The position numbers were made by a program, and so were the translations under genes. The notes below the pieces were generated by a model. It did no database searches. It had not been told where the DNA came from and saw only the letters and a list, made by a program, of their open reading frames with translations. Below, piece after piece: positions 31,275 through 42,610 of a DNA stretch of 64,000 nt; position 1 is the first letter of the stretch, and each line of letters opens with the position of its first letter. Source of the DNA: Pisolithus tinctorius. Its lineage: Eukaryota; Basidiomycota; Agaricomycetes; Boletales; Pisolithaceae. The stretch spans positions 1 through 64,000 of the forward strand of contig JANFAH010000031.1 of NCBI GenBank assembly GCA_024663395.1, written 5' to 3'.

Positions 31275-31668
31275 TGTAAGAATGTGTTTTCTGACAGCCG
31301 AGAACTCCAACTCTGGAAGAGGTAGGTTCTGCTCGAGTCAGGTCGACCCTGAAGGAGCTTCAGTCTGGATGCAGGGTAAGTACTTTAGACAAACACAAAG
31401 GGAACTCGCCCAAGAAATATAATTCTTGACTCTAGAGAAGAACCTTGGCAAGAAAGGGGAGCTGAAGTGTGATCTCTCAAAGGCAAGAGGACAGAGTAAA
31501 ACTGTGGTAGCTAGTGTAGTCTAGTCCTCCCTGGTGTACTGTAGTTGTTAAGTGACATGGCACGCACTGTGACCACCTGCGTGCTTAGTCAGCTCTCTAT
31601 GTTTCGACACCAAGTCCCTTTCTCAGCCACAACCCCTAAGCCCAAATCCTCCTTGACTCTCTCTTACA
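31275..31668 (-). repeat. 5' LTR of Gypsy #1
   Basis: 394 bp. The plus strand starts TGTAAGAATGTG and ends CTCTCTTACA, so on the minus strand it runs TGTAAGAGAG to ATTCTTACA. It is followed on the minus strand by the primer site and gag #1. It inserted into Gypsy #2; its other LTR is lost. Confidence 0.75.
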
Positions 31669-31680
31669 TCCTTCACCCTC

Positions 31681-32394
31681 TGTCAAGTCCGGGCCTACTC
31701 CGACCAACTCCGACACTATACAAGGTCTAGAGAGTGGTTCGGAAGCAAGTCCGACAGGGAAGAACGAAACTCCGACTAGCAGAGTGTTGGCAGGAACGAA
31801 GTCCGCCGAGACAGAGGCGGAGCGGAGTGAGGGCGTCGGGTTTAGCTCGTGTGCTACCCCCTTGTACGATCTCAGCCCTCGTATTTCAGAGGGAGAGTAC
31901 AGATAGAGAGTCAGCGGTAAGTCCGACAGACAGAAGACAGAGTCAGGAGGAGTAGGAACTAAGTTGATATTCATACTGAAGAACAGCGGAGTACAGTACA
32001 TGCTCTTATACTGCTACAGAGGTACAGTAACCGGAATCAGAACTGACATACGGAGACTCATAAATTTTCAAGTAAAATTTCCTGGACGACGAATGAAGGG
32101 TAGACGGAGGACATACGAACGGGTAACACAGAACATCCAGAAAAGGAAATAGTCCAGGCGCTGGACCATGCGGTGAGCATGCTGCGGAGTACCTGACTGC
32201 GAAGGTAATCACATGACCCCTCAGAGAACGGTCCGCTCGGTCCGACAGGAGAGAAACACAAGTCCAACAGCAGTCAGAGCGGAGACGGTTCGCAACCAAC
32301 AGAAGTCGGGCGGAGTTGGTGCGGAGTGAGTGAATGACCGGCGGAGTAGGGTGCGGAGTGTGTAGGGACTTATAATGAACGCACAGTCGTGACA
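31681..32394. repeat. Solo LTR, family C, copy 2 (TSD CCCTC)
   Basis: 714 bp from TGTCAAGTCCGGGCC to CAGTCGTGACA with perfect CCCTC at 31676-31680 and 32395-32399. CpG-rich and young. It is the full-length partner of the deleted copy at 14803-15735. It interrupts the gag region of Gypsy #2. TATA candidates exist on both strands, so direction is open. Confidence 0.9.
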
Positions 32395-33560
32395 CCCTCA
32401 AACCTTCCCTTCGACCCAACCGAAGTGCGACTTCTCATAGGGAAAAGGTTCACGTTCCCTACAGTGGGTATGGGTTGTCAGGGTGGAGGTCAGTGTGGAC
32501 TATGGAGAGTCAATGACGAATATGGTCTGCGATGGCCCTCGGGAAGCCATTCAGGAACATGGAATCCCATTCTGTCTCTGCAAGCTTTTTAGTTTTAATG
32601 AGCAGGGCAGAAATCTTAGCGAATTTCTGCTGGTATTCTCCGAGGTCATCCTGGTTCCACATAGGCTTGGACTGATATTCTTCGATGAGGTACTGCAAGT
32701 CTGCACAGCAGTAGCAGTTGTCACCCTCGCAGCCAGGGTACAAACCCTTAACAGTGACTATGAAGGCATCCCAGTCATCAGCCATGGGAGCAGCTTCCAG
32801 AAGCATTTGCCAGACCTCAGCTTCTTTGAGGTCAGCGTAGTGGATTGCAGCTCTGATCTTGCCACAGTCATCAAGAGCAGTGAGAGTACCGAGGAAGTTG
32901 ATGTCTTCAAGGTAGTGTGGAAGCTGTGCGGGAGAATCTCCACTAAATTTAGGTGAGTTTTGTGTACCGCAGAGCAGCATCTGAAACTGAGGATTAGCCA
33001 TTGGTGGGTTAACTAGTGGTGGCGGTGCCAGATTGGTAACGGGTGGAACAGGTATTGGTTGCGGGTGCGAAGCAGTTGGTATAGTGCATGAGTGAGCTGG
33101 TGGAAGTGTTGGCGGGTTACTAATTGGCTGATGGGTGGTCTGCGACCAAGTGAGTGGTTGCAGCAGTGTGGCAGATGGAACTGAGAGTCTGGGTATAGAT
33201 TCAGAGGCGTCAAAGAGACAGGACAAAGAGGGCGTCGGTGATGATGAATCAGATGATGTGATGAGTGTTAAAGGTGATGGTGGGGCTTCGGGCCTTTGGG
33301 GAGTTGAATGGATAAAACCACCAGGAAAATCAGGGGCAGTGAGATCTAGGTGATCCGATGCGATGGATATCTGATCTGCTGAAATATCAGGGGGAGTGAC
33401 CACAGGTAGTACCCATGGAATGTCAGCAGGTAATTGCGCATGATCTGGCGTTATGGGTGAAACAGGGCAGAAAATGTTGGAGTCTTCTGACAGGTTGAGA
33501 TTGCAAAAGTGCAGGCGTAAATTTTCTAGTTCAGTGCATTCAGTGGTGCACCTGAGCGAC
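32395..33560 (-). pseudogene. Gypsy #2 gag
   Basis: The minus-strand frame is open from at least 33540 (LRLHFCNLNLSEDSNIFCPV) through a Pro/Ser-rich N-region to the gag core: FSGDSPAQLPHYLEDINFLG, IRAAIHYADLKEAEVWQMLL, DDWDAFIVTVKGLYPGCEGD, LIEEYQSKPMWNQDDLGEYQ, KTKKLAETEWDSMFLNGFPR, AIADHIRH, with a break near 32505. It then runs into the LTR C insertion at 32394. The start codon is not resolved. Gag only; protease, RT and integrase are absent between here and the 3' LTR, having been replaced by nested material. Confidence 0.75.
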
Positions 33561-33582
33561 CTTCTGGAAGTGACAGCAGAAT

Positions 33583-33600
33583 CCCTCGCGGTGGGCTCCA
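33583..33600 (-). promoter_or_regulatory. Primer-binding site of Gypsy #2
   Basis: On the minus strand the LTR end CCTACA is followed by AC and TGGAGCCCACCGCGAGGG. The CpG version here is probably the least decayed of the three primer sites in the window. Confidence 0.7.
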
Positions 33601-33602
33601 GT

Positions 33603-34264
33603 TGTAGGAAAAGTCCAAGTAGCTGTATAATATGAGCTAGATGGCTTAGATAACAACAATAAAAAATGAAGGGAACAAATTGTTCATCCCAAGGGATTCT
33701 GGACTGTCGGGACTAGAAGGTGGGACCCAGCGCTTTGTAGCGGTAGTGATTCGTGACATGCGCAGCATGGTCCACAGAGTAGTACTGGCGATGCAAGCAG
33801 TGCGAGCAGTATACATAGTTCATGTGCAGCAGAATGCGAGATGTGCAGTGTAGACAAAGTGCAAAGGAAACTCATGGTGACCTTCCAAGAGCCAAAAGGT
33901 ATCATTCTGTACCTAAGTACAGGGCTTTATAGTCTGGGCAAACCCAGAACCTAAGTAAGACAAGGTACAGTAAGGGAAAACCGCACGACAGTGCATACAC
34001 ATAAGACAGGACAAGCCAGAACAGAGACTGAGGGTATACTACTAACAAAAAGGAACAGAGACTGTGGTAAAATGAAGGGTCCGAGGGAAAGGAAGGGACC
34101 GGAGCACAGCGGCCACAGGTATATAGCATTGTGCAAGAGGGAGCGAGGGCATGGGAAGGTAGCGCATGAACAATGGTGAACGTGAGAGGGGAGCGGATGT
34201 AACAGTAGTCACAGAATGGTTAATAATAGGGGCTCATGCATCTAGGGAATGCAGATTCCTTACA
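33603..34264 (-). repeat. 5' LTR of Gypsy #2
   Basis: TGTAGGAAAAGTCC to GATTCCTTACA, 662 bp, nearly identical to 21086-21736. The outer flank ACAT (34265-34268) pairs with ACGT at 21082-21085. Joining the two flanks restores TCACGTGAC, a member of the motif cluster, so both LTRs belong to one insertion. Confidence 0.8.
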
Positions 34265-34284
34265 ACATGACTGTACCCACAGCA

Positions 34285-35469
34285 TATGAACCTGGCACGT
34301 GACTAAGCCGCCCCTGAATGCATGGTGTTCCTCAGTGTGGCTGTGCTACAACATGAATCATGTTACCACTCATTTATTTCTGGATGTAATTGTTTGTATT
34401 TCGGTAGGTGGACCGGTCTGCAGGGTATCTACCCTATGTCAAAAGTTCAACCAATCAAATGCTCTGGTTGCTGGGCTATAACAGGAATGGCAACAGCCAA
34501 AAAGCATCACACCATGCACCCCTCACAGGGTCTATGCAATTTTTAATACCTTGACCCCATTCTCCATGTCTACCTCTGCCTATGTACAAGGTTTCAGCAC
34601 AGTCCATGTGGAATTGAGTGAACAGGAAGCCAATTACACGTTCCATATGTGTGGGAAAACCCCACAAAGCGCAAATAAAATAATGGAGATTTCCAAAACA
34701 TATCAAAAACATTTCATTTCTCACTCCCCAGTGGGGCAATGGCTATTATAATTGAGGTGTGGCATGGGGAAGCATGCCCAATGCTACTGGCACCATGTGC
34801 CTTGCAGTAGCACCCCCTCAAAGTGTCAGAAATGCGAAAGGGCCCAATGGTACACTTTGTAATGATCAGCAGAAACCTATAAATCACTAGTAGACTTGGT
34901 GATCAGGTGTGCCCATTCGCATTTCTGACACTTTGAGGGGGTGCTACTGCAAGGCACATGGTGCCAGTAGCATTGGGCATGCTCCCCCATGCCACACCCC
35001 AATTCTGGTAGTCATTGCCCCACTGGGGAGTGAGCAATGAAATGTTTCTGATATGTTTTGGAAATCTCCATTATTTTATTTGCGCTTTGTGGGGTTTTCC
35101 CACGCATATGGAATGTGTAATTGGCTTCCCATTCACTCAATTCCACATGGACTGCACTGAAGCCTTGCACATAGGTGGAGGTAGACGTGGAGAATGGGGC
35201 CAAGGTATTAAAAATTGCATAGACCCTGTGAGGGGTGCATGGTGTGATGCTTTTTGGCTGTTGCCATTCCTGTTATAGCCCAGCAACCAGAGCATTTGAT
35301 TGGTTGACATTTTGACATAAGGTAAATACCATCTAGACCGGTCCACCTACAGAAATACAGACCATTACATTGAGGAATGAATGAGTGATAACATGATTCA
35401 TGTTGTAGCATAGCCACACTATGGAACAGCATGCATTCAGGGGTGGCTTAGTCATGTGCCAGGTTCATA
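34285..35469. mobile_element. Foldback element with arms of about 550 bp
   Basis: The left arm from TATGAACCTGGCAC (34285 to about 34840) is repeated in reverse complement from about 34918 to 35469 (ending GTGCCAGGTTCATA), around a spacer of about 77 bp. Identity is high, with scattered transitions. Both arms contain the same small open frames in mirror image; none looks like a transposase. No target duplication is clear. It lies 20 bp outside the Gypsy #2 5' LTR and within the motif cluster. Confidence 0.85.
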
Positions 35470-35489
35470 GTGCCAAACATGCAGTGAGT

Positions 35490-35560
35490 GCAGTCACGTG
35501 ATGTCACGTGACACAGATACCTGTGACTACTGGGATCACGCAACCACCCTTTGCCCCCCC
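35490..35560. promoter_or_regulatory. Right remainder of the TCACRTGA motif cluster
   Basis: GTCACGTGATGTCACGTGAC lies at about 35494-35513, followed by CTGTGACTACTGGGATCACG. It resembles 20690-21085 and marks the far side of the site into which Gypsy #2 and perhaps the foldback element inserted. Transition to CpG-rich host sequence follows. Confidence 0.45.
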
Positions 35561-35910
35561 TGTCCATCCGCCGTCTATATGAGACAGTTGAACATGTACA
35601 ACGACGGTGCCCGCTTGGTCATTCACCCAGTGATCCTGTGCAAACCTCGCCGTGGGTTGTCCAACAACGATGAATAATTGTTGCTATTGATGACAACAAT
35701 CTTGACGATACCCCTCCCCATGCCTAGTACACCGCACAGGTATCCGAGGGAGCATATGTACCCCCAGCATGTTCTCCCGCTGTTCTCCAGAAGGCCTCAA
35801 AGCACTGTTCATGCTCTTTACTTGAGTTTCGTGAGTGGAGGACTATCGTCCCTTCTGCATCGTATACTTGCATATACTCTGATAGTCTTCTTGCGACCTT
35901 TATACCCATA

Positions 35911-36439
35911 ATGTCTCTCCGCAAGGACCACGTCCTCATCACCGGCAGCTTCAAGGTGTTTCCAAAGAGGACATTGAGGACTTCTGGCTCAGCGAGCGCC
36001 CGAGGCTTTTTAACCCGCCTGAGATCACCAAGAAGATCCTCAAGTATGAGCAGGTGGGAACGTGTTCGATATGGGTATCATCGATCGACGCGGAACTGGT
36101 GGCTTCGGCACGTCCACGCAGGCTCATGCTAATGAGGTCGTCGTCTCCAAGGCTCTTGTCGATTCCGGTCTCATCGTCGCGCCATTCGATGGGATGGTCA
36201 CTTTCGAGGCCCTCACGGAGATCTTCACGAGTGAGGAGTACCGCAGGACTGTCGGGGTCGAGTCCATGAAGAACTTCGAACGTGGCGGTCAGATGTTTTC
36301 AGCCAACTTTGCAATCATCATAGATAACCAAAGTGAGCGAGTCCCAAGCTTCCCTCGGACAGGCAAGCTAAACCAGTGGACAGGCATGGTACGCCTGGGT
36401 AAAGGTCAACTTAGCGTGTATAGGGGTACCTCATTATGA
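35911..36439 (+). pseudogene. Unrecognised gene with two frameshifts
   Basis: ATG at 35911 opens MSLRKDHVLITGSFK. The reading then needs one missing base at about 35955 to give GVSKEDIEDFWLSERP and FNPPEITKKILKYEQ, and another at about 36060 to give FDMGIIDRRGTGGFGTSTQA, NEVVVSKALVDSGLIVAPFD, GMVTFEALTEIFTSEEYRR, SMKNFERGGQMFSANFAII. The composition is that of a conserved soluble protein, not of a repeat. I do not recognise the family. A short intron could replace one of the shifts, but no GT...AG pair fits. The end at 36439 is after a likely run-off. It is the first host-like sequence after the repeats; sequencing error is possible. Confidence 0.45.
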
Positions 36440-37300
36440 TTCGTAGTCAATTTCATCATTGGTGTGAATGTGTTGGATCATTTCGAGGCTTTTGGACTGG
36501 AAGTAACGGATCGCAGTAAGAGCAGAGGTGGGGGGACTTGAATGTCGCAGAGAACTGGAACGTAATGATGAAGTATGATAAAGGAAGAGGGTTATTCTTT
36601 GCATTTTGTTGTCATCCTTGCCCAGGACCTTCACTCCATAACCGCGCACATGCACCTAACCGTCGCGGTAGATCATTTACACCTTTGGACCAGTTGAGTT
36701 TGAGTGGGAAGTTGCGGGAAGACACGTGTAGAATATGGTCGTTGCGTCCCTTACAATAAAGTTATACTTCATGAAACCCTAAGTGAGATCTGCGAAGACT
36801 TTGTGACTTATGGCAACACGAGGATGCCAAAACCGGTGATCTTCCACGAGGAATTGACTTACATCAAAGATATGCCACAGGCTGTACCTGGTGAATGCTG
36901 AACTCGCCAGTAGTTCCCAGCTGTCAACCAACAATAATTGCAATGCCTGAAAGCTTGTTACTTACCTCCCAAGGTTTGACAGGAGTTCACGATGTTCCTC
37001 AAGAGATTTACCTTTTTCCACTTCCAGAACGAGGGACAGAAGCTTCTCTGAGTCCGGGGGCTTCGCGAGCGTGATACTATTCCGCCTCACTGACTAGTGG
37101 GACTTTGACAAGATGTAAGACCACGTAGTGACGGGCGCTGGCAACTGATCATTGGTGCTTCCCGGATATTTCCACGCGCCAAAATAGGTGTCACCTCATA
37201 TAAATCGGAGTGTCTCAGCTGGCAGTTCAACTTGTCTTCTTCCTCCGCCCCGCCTCCTTCTCGCTCGTTCGAAACAACGCACTCTTTCCAACTCACAGTC
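36440..37300. other. Intergenic region, possible exon remnants
   Basis: A plus-strand stretch 36704-36901 (EICEDFVTYGNTRMPKPVIF then HEELTYIKDMPQ) and a minus-strand stretch ending at 36434 (AIRYFQSKSLEMIQHIHTND) read somewhat protein-like, but neither has splice sites or a start I trust. The 100 bp before 37301 are C/T-rich (CTTCCTCCGCCCCGCC), as in basidiomycete promoters, and serve the LysM gene. Confidence 0.3.
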
Positions 37301-37984
37301 ATGTTCTTCAAACCTGTCGTTTCTTTTGCTGTCCTTCTCGCTGCTCAGAGTACGTGTTCGTTATCTGTCCCATACGTTGTCAGTCTTGTTGACCCCGTCG
37401 ACGCCATAACTTACAGTCGCCGCCGCACAAACCTGCAGTCGCACTTACACCGTTCAAGAGGGCGACACGTGCGACAGTATCTCTGCCGCCAACAACGCTT
37501 CCACGTATGCCATTCCCATCCACTTCACGTAGTTGTTGTCTCACGACGATCTCAGGTACCAGGTTGCTGTTGTAAACTACGGGAACGTCGACCCCCAGTG
37601 TGACAATCTCACTCCCGGAGAGTCGATCTGCCTGGGATTTGCCGGCGAAGACTGTCAGACTACCTACGTGGTGCAACTCGGAGACACCTGCGATGATATC
37701 TCCTCTGCTTACGGCGTCAATACCACCATTTTGTACATGAACAACCCCCAGATCAACGAGGACTGTTCCAATATTTACGTTGGAGAGGTATGTTACTTTT
37801 TTTCGCAGTATTTTCGGGTGTTAGATTTTTGAAACAGGTGCTGTGCACCGCCTGTACGGTCGAGGTTCCTCCTGCTCCAGGTGGCTCTCCCGCTCCATCT
37901 GTTGTTCAACCTCCTCCAACAGCGGTTCCTGCCAACCCTTCAGGTGACGGCGGTGACGATGACGATCTCCCATGGTGCGATTAA
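37301..37984 (+). CDS. Secreted protein with two LysM domains
   Basis: Four exons: 37301-37349, 37417-37504, 37556-37787 and 37838-37984. Introns start GTACGT, GTATGC and GTATGT and end TTACAG, CTCAG and AACAG; all join in phase. The protein (171 aa) has a signal peptide (MFFKPVVSFAVLLAAQ), then LysM 1 from CSRTYTVQEGDTCDSISAAN to GNVDPQCDNLTPGESICLG, LysM 2 from CQTTYVVQLGDTCDDISSAY to NNPQINEDCSNIYVGEVLC, then a Pro-rich acidic tail ending in WCD. LysM modules (CBM50) bind N-acetylglucosamine polymers. Small secreted Cys-rich LysM proteins bind chitin and can mask it from hosts or competitors. No catalytic domain and no GPI signal, so it is a free secreted or wall-bound lectin. Effector function is inference. 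Confidence 0.88.
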
Positions 37985-40900
37985 ATGCGCTAAGGTCCTC
38001 ACCCTCCGACTTCGTACGGCATTTTTTCCGGCTCCTCTTGTTGCCCGAGTTATATTAGAGCCGGTTGTTACTTGTTTTTATTCCACTTTTTATTCTCGTC
38101 TTATACCCTTTCTTCTTCCGTTGAAGTTATTCCTTCGGTTTATTGGTATGTACTGTGCAACAACATCGGACGTTGGTGCTTTGTACGTACGAAGGGATAT
38201 TGTAGTAGGTCCTGCGGACTACGTTACGGAGCGAGGTGGTAAAGGTCTGGTAACCGTCGTAGCAACCCGCTGTTATTTTTGTTATTTTTTGGTGTTCAAG
38301 GCAACGACCACATGATTTGACAACTTTTGGACAATTGAGCCCCCACTCAAGTAACAACCAGGTACAACCAACCCTTTGGAACCCTGTCCGAGACCGCAAT
38401 TACATGTCTCGTAGGAGAAAGATTGCGGTCTGCGTGACCTAATAATCGCTCCGACATCGGTGGAGTGTGGAAGGATGCCAAGACAACCTGACGGTGCCTA
38501 GGAATATTGCTTCCCCTGGCGACGAGGATGCATATGCACATATAATCAGCCGCGGAGACAGAATGTCACAACGCTCTTTCACGATGCACTCATATTCCTC
38601 ATCCCCTTGACTCAGTGTTGTGGCCCCAGCGATAGAGATGCAGCTGTACGCCTGCTAATCGACTCCGCAACCAGAAAACATCCTGGCTTACCGGAGCCCA
38701 GATAATCAGCCCAACAAGAGCATGTGTGTTGAAATGGGTCTCGCGGGTCGCGCAAAGATGTAGGTGGGTGTGAAGTAGATAGAAAATGTGAGTGGTCACG
38801 AGATCGAGAACGCGACTGCGCAGAATAAAGAGTAGCCTGAGCAGGAGTCGAACAGGTGGCTAGGATGAACGACGGAGGTGAAGTACCTGACTGCCCTGAT
38901 CGCGTGGTGGCCGCTACATTCACGCTCAGGCTTGAGCTCTTAGAAATACCACCCACCGGGTTAAAATCACCGTATGATTCGAAGTTGCATAGCTCCCCCT
39001 GTGGAGAAGAAAGGTACGCCACTTGTTCCCTGCGAAGATGCCCGTTACACTCGTGTCATATCACCACCGATGATAAATATTGCACATATACCCCTGATGG
39101 ATGCTTGAACTATATGAGTTCACGGCGACGTTGGTTCTTTCTTACAGATCCAACGCAACACGGGGCAGACCAAATCCGATGGAAAACAACCGTTCTTTCC
39201 GACTAATTGGTGGCTGCTGTGGTCTTCGGAACTGAATGCCGCCTACATTGTCTTTTGACGCTGTCGTCGTAGTCATTGTCCCACCCATTCCGCCCTAGGT
39301 GACCTCCGTCTCAGCGTCAACGACCAGTCATCGCGATACACGGCGTCTTGAGAAAGGGAGCCCGCGGCATCTCTGACCAACGTAACGTGATAGAGCAGGC
39401 CTGTGATGCCGCTCTGGGATGAAGGGAGATCATAGCTTCCCCTCTGTCCCATCTCTCTCCCTTCCGCATTCCGTGCTCACGGTCGAAACTGGAGTCAAAT
39501 GCACTTCATATACTGAAATCACTTGCCAAGAAATCGTGGATCCCGCCTCTGACAGAATCAAGAGTAGTCGGTGGGCTGTATACGCTCATGCCTACCGCTG
39601 CCAACTTTAGAAGCGAGGCTTGAAGCGGGTTGGCAGGCGTGAACGAGGAGAGAGGTTTGAAGATAGGTGGATGGTAGGAACGATAAAAGCTGTGGATGGA
39701 TGGAGGGCTTCTTCTAACACGAGATTAATGCGTACGGGTGTACGGAGGGATGAAAAGGAACAAGTAGCAAGTCGGAAGTATGAATAAGTCAGTTAGAAGG
39801 TTGAAAACTAAACCGAGAGACGCACCCGATAGTTAGCAGGACTCTGTTTGCTTCACGGCGTGCAACGGGGATTCCCAAATATCTAGTCACCAATAGAATC
39901 AGTAGAGTGCAACGATCGCGGCTTCGCATCCTGGCATCGCAATCACAGGCGTGCGTTCGTGTGCGTCTGTCCCCGCACATGTACGCACCGCGGCAGGAGG
40001 CCAGCTACTCATGATTCAAGTCGATGTCATTATTCGAATTTTGGGGAGTCTTCTGATCACTTTCGACCACATTACGGTCACAGAAGCCTAAAGACGAGAC
40101 GACCACTCGGTGGATTATCAGTGTCCTAGTGGCGGCACTGGCATTATCCCACTTCTCTGCCAGTCGTAGGGGTGCAAATTGTTCCATCGCACGCTGCATA
40201 TATCGAGCGAGTATGGATGCAATGGACATCGTCGTTGCAAGTTGTTGCCTGTGGTTGCTCCTTACTAGTCCAGTGACCAGACACATCTATGAGGCAAGCC
40301 GTCGACTCGTCACAGGAATTTGCAAACGCAAAGCGCGCAAGGATCGCGTGACACGTCAGCACACCCGGATCTGAGATGGCAATCGCTCCCACAGCGCCGT
40401 GGATCCGCCCTCTTCGGCTCCAGCAACGAACCCTTGCGAGTTTCGCGGGTTTCAAAGGTGCCTTAAAACAGCATCTCTCGTTACCAGTCTTGGGCTGACG
40501 CCGGAAGAACGCGAGCATTATTACCTTGGGGAACAAAAACTGACGCTCGCTGCGAGAAATGGCAGACAGAGCACCTGAACTGCCCTTCGCTGGTCCCATT
40601 GTTTCCGCGTGTATGACACCTTTATCTGATTCTTCCCCCGAGCTCCTGAGTTACACTCTGTCTGTCTCATTGTTTCCGCGTGTATGACACGTATGTCTAA
40701 TCTCTCCTCCTTTGGTGCTTTCACTGATTGACGCCGTGCCGTGAACATTGAGCGGCTATGACTCATGACTCATTACTTCATTGTGCCGAACGCACGGATG
40801 CATGCAGGCCTTTCTGTCTTGTTCGTGACGCTCAAACATCCTCGGCTGTCCGGCTGGGCTGTACCGCCCTCCAATATCGTGTTTGGGCTATGCGATTCCA

Positions 40901-41779
40901 CGCGTTCCAGTGGATTCCATCCTTCTAGTGTAATCGTTTTATGTCAAGACATTCCGAGAGCAAGCGACGCATACAGGATTCCCTGGCACACAAGCTGATA
41001 CACATGTATGGCCATTGCAAATTTAACTTTGATAGGTATGATTTGAGACACTATGCGTGCAGCGAGGTAAGTGCACCCCTTGAAATTGGGGATAAATGTG
41101 GTGGAGGGATTTTCGCTGACAAATGACTGTGTCCCATGCAAGAATCGTGCCGATAGCTGAGTGTGGACTGCAGGTTCGTGCGTGGAGTAGGAAGAAGAAA
41201 CGCGTCCTATTCGGAACAGGACCTCTGAGTGGGTCTGATCCGTGGAGAACTCGTGCTCGCTTCTTTCCTTTTTCCTGGCGAGGCATGCGGGTGGCGAAGC
41301 GCTATACTGTCCGTACGGGAGAATCCCAAGTGTCCAGACGAAGCTGTGGCGGAAAGTGCAGTGAATGAGGTCTGGGAGAGCTGTTCTAATGACGTGAGGC
41401 CGTTCTGTGAGCCGAGCATTTCGGCTGCCTGGATATGTGGCAGAGAGCTGATCAAAAGCGTTCCAGATCTAGGCGCGTTTATGAGCGGTAGACTTTCCTT
41501 GCATGGAAAGAAAGATAAAGTTCAAGCGCTCAAATCAACGTTCCATCCTGTGGTGGTGGTGGCAGAGGCGCTCATCCTCGTTCCCCATCTATTCTAGCGT
41601 ACTCATGCTAGAAGTTGGCAGCCGAATGGAATGGAAGATCAAGGAGAGATCATGTGGCCCTGCCAGGGGCCAGCTGTGGTCTGCGCAGTATTTCGACCGA
41701 TAAATTGAAAGAAAAAGTGTTGGGACCCGCAGGTTCATTTTCGTCCTCATTCCCCTCTGTTTCCCTCTCCTCCTCGGCC
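37985..41779. other. 3.8 kb with no gene I can support
   Basis: Short ORFs occur on both strands (e.g. 38612-39022 minus, 38856-39206 plus, 40144-40599 minus) but lack conserved motifs, splice structure or start context. Visible structure: a stem AGACCGCAAT/ATTGCGGTCT at about 38391-38437; a 23-bp direct repeat CATTGTTTCCGCGTGTATGACAC-like at about 40597 and 40668. Composition is balanced and CpG-containing, unlike the repeats, so it is unique host DNA. Unannotated RNA genes or orphan genes cannot be excluded. Confidence 0.5.
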
Positions 41780-42610
41780 ATGTTCGCCCAGATTCTGTGT
41801 GTTATTTTCTTTCCTTCTGGTCCAACTCTTTGTTGACGCGCTCCTAGTGCCGTTGCCGTTGCTCTTCCTTTTGTTTCCGCACTCTCCCTTGACGCTCTGA
41901 CCAATGCTGTAACTGGCGGAGTTGTCACGTTGAACTGGCAGACTGAATCCTCAGACCCTTCCTACTTCTCTGTCCTACTGGCCAACCCCATCTTCCACGA
42001 CACGTTTGCTATCGCGAACAACGTTGGGAGTGCCTTGACTACGCTGACGCTCGAGCTTCCTCAAGTTCCTGTCGGGTAAGTATTCCTCATGTTGCGTGTT
42101 TTTCCATGCATAATTCTGATGTCGTTGCGCAGTACCAGCTACCAGCTTCAAGGCATCAACGTAAGGTACTGCTTTGCATTTTTTCTTCACAGCACCCCAC
42201 AAAACAGTAACCCTAACAATCGCCCTTCCTGTTTCGTACCGTAGCGACGTGAACGACGTGTACGCTACTAGCCCATCGTTCAGCATCGGACCTGCCCCCT
42301 CTTCGAACACGACAACAACCACGACTACAACCACGACTACGCCTGGTGCTACGACTCCCTCTTCTTCCTCAATGTGAGTTATTTTTAGCCGCTGAATTCG
42401 ACCGTTGATGTCGCTATGTTAAGCGCTTCTGGCACCGTCACACCTGTCGGTACGGCCACTACACCTGCTCCTGCTGGAGCCACGACGACCGCATCCTCCA
42501 CGACGTCGTCTACCAGCACCAATGGCGTTCCCTACAAGTTCAACTTCGCTGCAGCTCCCGCTGCCGTTGTTGTACTCTCTGCCGTTGCTGGTGCTGCTAT
42601 GCTTTTCTAA
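41780..42610 (+). CDS. Ser/Thr-rich GPI-anchored protein (Kre9/Knh-like N-domain)
   Basis: Five exons: 41780-41796, 41848-42075, 42133-42165, 42245-42373, 42424-42610. Introns start GTGTGT, GTAAGT, GTACTG, GTGAGT and end in AG, in phase. The product has a signal peptide (MFAQILAVAVALPFVSA), a compact beta domain (TNAVTGGVVTLNWQTESSDP, FSVLLANPIFHDTFAIANN, LTTLTLELPQVPVG, SYQLQGINVSDVNDVY) typical of the Ser-Thr-rich GPI-anchored family related to yeast Kre9/Knh1, then a Thr/Ser/Pro stalk with a run of Thr. It ends in a hydrophobic C-terminus (AVVVLSAVAGAAMLF) preceded by small residues, fitting a GPI signal. Expected location: plasma membrane or cell wall, where related proteins affect beta-1,6-glucan assembly. 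The exact role of the basidiomycete paralogues is not known. Confidence 0.85.

Noticed and set aside
38612..39206. Overlapping ORFs on both strands (136 and 116 codons)
   Set aside because: No conserved blocks, introns or start context; length is compatible with chance in CpG-rich DNA.
40144..40599. Minus-strand 151-codon ORF
   Set aside because: Composition rich in Cys/Arg/Ser without pattern; the flanking 23-bp direct repeat also argues for noncoding sequence.
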